Shown here piece by piece: positions 5,153-6,788 of a DNA stretch of 6,788 nt (its first letter is position 1; the number at the start of each line of letters is the position of its first letter). Source of the DNA: CAWJHE01 sp964614855 (GTDB lineage Bacteria; Chloroflexota; Anaerolineae; Anaerolineales; UBA4823); the NCBI GenBank assembly GCA_964614855.1, contig CAZTMX010000156.1, positions 1 to 6,788 on the forward strand. The letters run 5' to 3'. Made by a program: the position numbers and the translations under genes. The notes under the pieces were generated by a model. That model was not told where the DNA came from. It worked only from the letters and a program-made list of their open reading frames with translations, and did not search any database.

Positions 5153-6788
5153 CTAAACAATCTCTTCCAGAATCATGCGCCCATCCAGCGCACGGCAGCC
5201 TTCGCCTTCTCCAAATACCCGCAGCGGGTTGATATCCAATTCCTTGATATCAGGATGATCCACCAGCAATTGCGACAACCGCAGCAGCGCCTGCACCACC
5301 GCCTGGATATCCGAGGGTTTTTCACCGCGCGCACCTTTAAGCACTTTCAGACCGCGCAGCTCCTCGATCATCTCTAAGGCTTCTCGCTCGGTGATCGGCG
5401 CTACGCGTACGGCCACTTCATCCAGGATTTCCACAAATATCCCACCCAGGCCAACCAGCACCACCGGGCCAAACTGCGGGTCTTGCCTGCCGCCCAGGAT
5501 CAGTTCTCGGCCTTCAGCGATCATGGGCTGGATTAATACGCCATCCAGCTGTGCCTGCGGAAAGTCCTGGGCCAGTTTTTTCATCATGCCGGCATAAGCT
5601 TTTTCCAGCGCTTTCTGATCCGCCAGGTTCAAAATCACCCCACCGGCGTCCGATTTGTGAGAAATATCCTGTGAGATAATTTTCATCACCACCGGATACC
5701 CAATCTCAGCAGCTGCTGCTACTGCATCTTCCAGATTTGCCGCTTCTCGACCGGCAGCCGTCTGGATACCGTAGCACTCCAGCGCGCGCAGGGCTTCACC
5801 AAGCAGTAGATCACGCCCCTGGGACTGCGCGCTTTTCACCAGGCTGCTCACCTGGTTTTTCTTCACATCAAACCTGGGTGGATCACCTAACGACTGCAGT
5901 TCTTGTGCCATCCGGTCGTACAGCTGGTTGATCTCCAGTGCACGGATGGTCTCCACAACCTGTGTAAAGATCGGATAGCTGTAGTTTGTCTTCAGATAAT
6001 TGATTTCCTGGCTGGTCGTCGAAAGGTAGTAAGCAATGGGTTTTTTATACTGCTCGGTCAGTGCAATGATGCGGTCCAAAAGCGAACGGCAGATCATATT
6101 CTCTGGCTCTGAAAGCGCAGTCTGTAAAAACACCACGCCATCCACATCTTCTGCCTGCAGCGTCTGCTCCAAGATTTGGGCATACACATTCAGATCAAAC
6201 AGATCCCCCAGGTCGAGCGGGTTGGTCAGTCGGATGACCGAAGCGCGAAAATGCTGCTCGATTTGGCGCAGGAAATCATCGGAAAAGTGCGCCAGCTCAA
6301 ACCCTGAAAGCTCGCAGGCATCGGCGGCGATGACCGCATGCCCGCCGGAGCGGGAGATGATCGCCAACCTCGTACCGCGCATCGGCGGCAGGCGCAGTAC
6401 CTTCATATTGTTGCCCAATGTAGTGGCATCGTGCACACGCAATATGCCCGACTGGCGAAAAGCTGCATCCACCACCCGATCATCGCTGGTCAAAGAAGCC
6501 GTATGCGAGGCCGCAATATTTTGCCCGAGCGTACCGATGTTGGCCTTGAAAATCATAATCGGTTTCTTGGAACGGCGGGCAATCTGCATCAAGCGGCGGC
6601 CATCGCCCATGCTTTCCAGGTAGATGAAAATGATTTCTGTCCCAGGATCATCGATCATGTACTCCAACAAATCTTCAGCATTGGTGTCCAGCACATTGCC
6701 CACGGACACAAACTTATTCAGTCGCAAACCTTCGTTGGCCATCAGGTTGAGCACACTCATGCCAATCCCGCCGCTTTGGGTGATTATC
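5153..6788 (-). CDS. Acetate/acyl-CoA ligase (ADP-forming), fused alpha-beta type, N-terminus beyond the window
   Basis: NDP-forming acyl-CoA synthetase, converting acyl-CoA, ADP and phosphate to acid, CoA and ATP, or the reverse. The frame is open to the right edge. The ATG at 6760 is internal, since the residues before it (TQSGGIG) continue a conserved motif. About 544 C-terminal residues are visible; against a usual 700 or so, the missing part is mainly the N-terminal CoA-binding Rossmann domain. Numbering from that ATG: FVSVGN (17-22), the alpha-type phospho-His motif AASHTASL with His86, then SGGHAVIAADACELSG near 138-153 opening the second ligase subdomain. The C-terminal ATP-grasp domain (about 310-535) has VVMK (357-360), SHKSDAGG with His368, QPMI, GLGGIFVE (437-444) and ELDINPL (507-513). 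No acetyltransferase domain follows the ATP-grasp, against a Pat-type protein lysine acetyltransferase with a C-terminal GNAT domain. The acyl substrate is unknown. The stop is 19 bases from the 49-bp array. Confidence 0.9.
   Translation of the reverse strand, partial: IITQSGGIGMSVLNLMANEGLRLNKFVSVGNVLDTNAEDLLEYMIDDPGTEIIFIYLESMGDGRRLMQIARRSKKPIMIFKANIGTLGQNIAASHTASLTSDDRVVDAAFRQSGILRVHDATTLGNNMKVLRLPPMRGTRLAIISRSGGHAVIAADACELSGFELAHFSDDFLRQIEQHFRASVIRLTNPLDLGDLFDLNVYAQILEQTLQAEDVDGVVFLQTALSEPENMICRSLLDRIIALTEQYKKPIAYYLSTTSQEINYLKTNYSYPIFTQVVETIRALEINQLYDRMAQELQSLGDPPRFDVKKNQVSSLVKSAQSQGRDLLLGEALRALECYGIQTAAGREAANLEDAVAAAAEIGYPVVMKIISQDISHKSDAGGVILNLADQKALEKAYAGMMKKLAQDFPQAQLDGVLIQPMIAEGRELILGGRQDPQFGPVVLVGLGGIFVEILDEVAVRVAPITEREALEMIEELRGLKVLKGARGEKPSDIQAVVQALLRLSQLLVDHPDIKELDINPLRVFGEGEGCRALDGRMILEEIV

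Noticed and set aside
4940..5377. Open frames on the plus strand through the repeat island
   Set aside because: The 49-bp period shifts frame each unit, so the same peptide (FALLSALRVSVV-like) appears in overlapping frames. The longest runs antisense into the acyl-CoA synthetase gene, and no ribosome binding site is evident.
6758..6760. ATG at 6760 as the start of the acyl-CoA synthetase
   Set aside because: The frame is open to the window edge and the preceding residues (TQSGGIG) belong to a conserved motif, so the gene continues beyond the window.

Overview
The window looks like a chromosomal segment from a Chloroflexota bacterium, probably Anaerolineae. This is inferred from three things: a lipoprotein with a long Ala/Pro/Thr/Glu linker after its lipobox, a fused ADP-forming acyl-CoA synthetase typical of fermentative members, and a CACGGAGACACGGAG-type palindromic repeat of the kind I recall scattered in environmental genomes. 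None of these is decisive for taxonomy.

Layout from left to right. A perfect hairpin (1-31) lies just past the stop of a minus-strand lipoprotein gene (53-1339) for a branched-chain-amino-acid-type ABC substrate-binding protein. A 427-bp AT-rich gap (1340-1766) upstream of that gene holds two short dyads and an orphan Shine-Dalgarno-like sequence. Next, also on the minus strand, is a tightly coupled two-component pair: a NarL/LuxR-type response regulator (1767-2435) and its membrane HisKA_3 kinase (2435-3769). The kinase has a strong extended -10 (TGCTATAAT) so close to its ATG that the message is probably leaderless. A 199-bp divergent promoter region separates it from a plus-strand DegV/FakB-type fatty-acid-binding protein (3969-4832). 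Between this gene and the next, which converge, lies a repeat island (4881-5133): a 57-bp near-perfect palindrome whose right arm starts an array of four 49-bp tandem units plus a partial fifth. A minus-strand ADP-forming acetyl/acyl-CoA synthetase (5153 to the right edge) is cut at its N-terminus by the window end.

How the genes may work together: the kinase and regulator almost certainly form one signalling system. They precede the binding-protein gene on the same strand with no convincing terminator between, so control of that gene is plausible but unproven. No permease or ATPase for the binding protein is in the window, and the hairpin after it suggests it is the last gene of its transcript. 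DegV (lipid recycling) and the acyl-CoA synthetase (ATP from acyl-CoA) are probably independent neighbours.

I found no clearly new multigene system. The most unusual items are the palindrome-derived 49-bp array and the probable leaderless kinase promoter.
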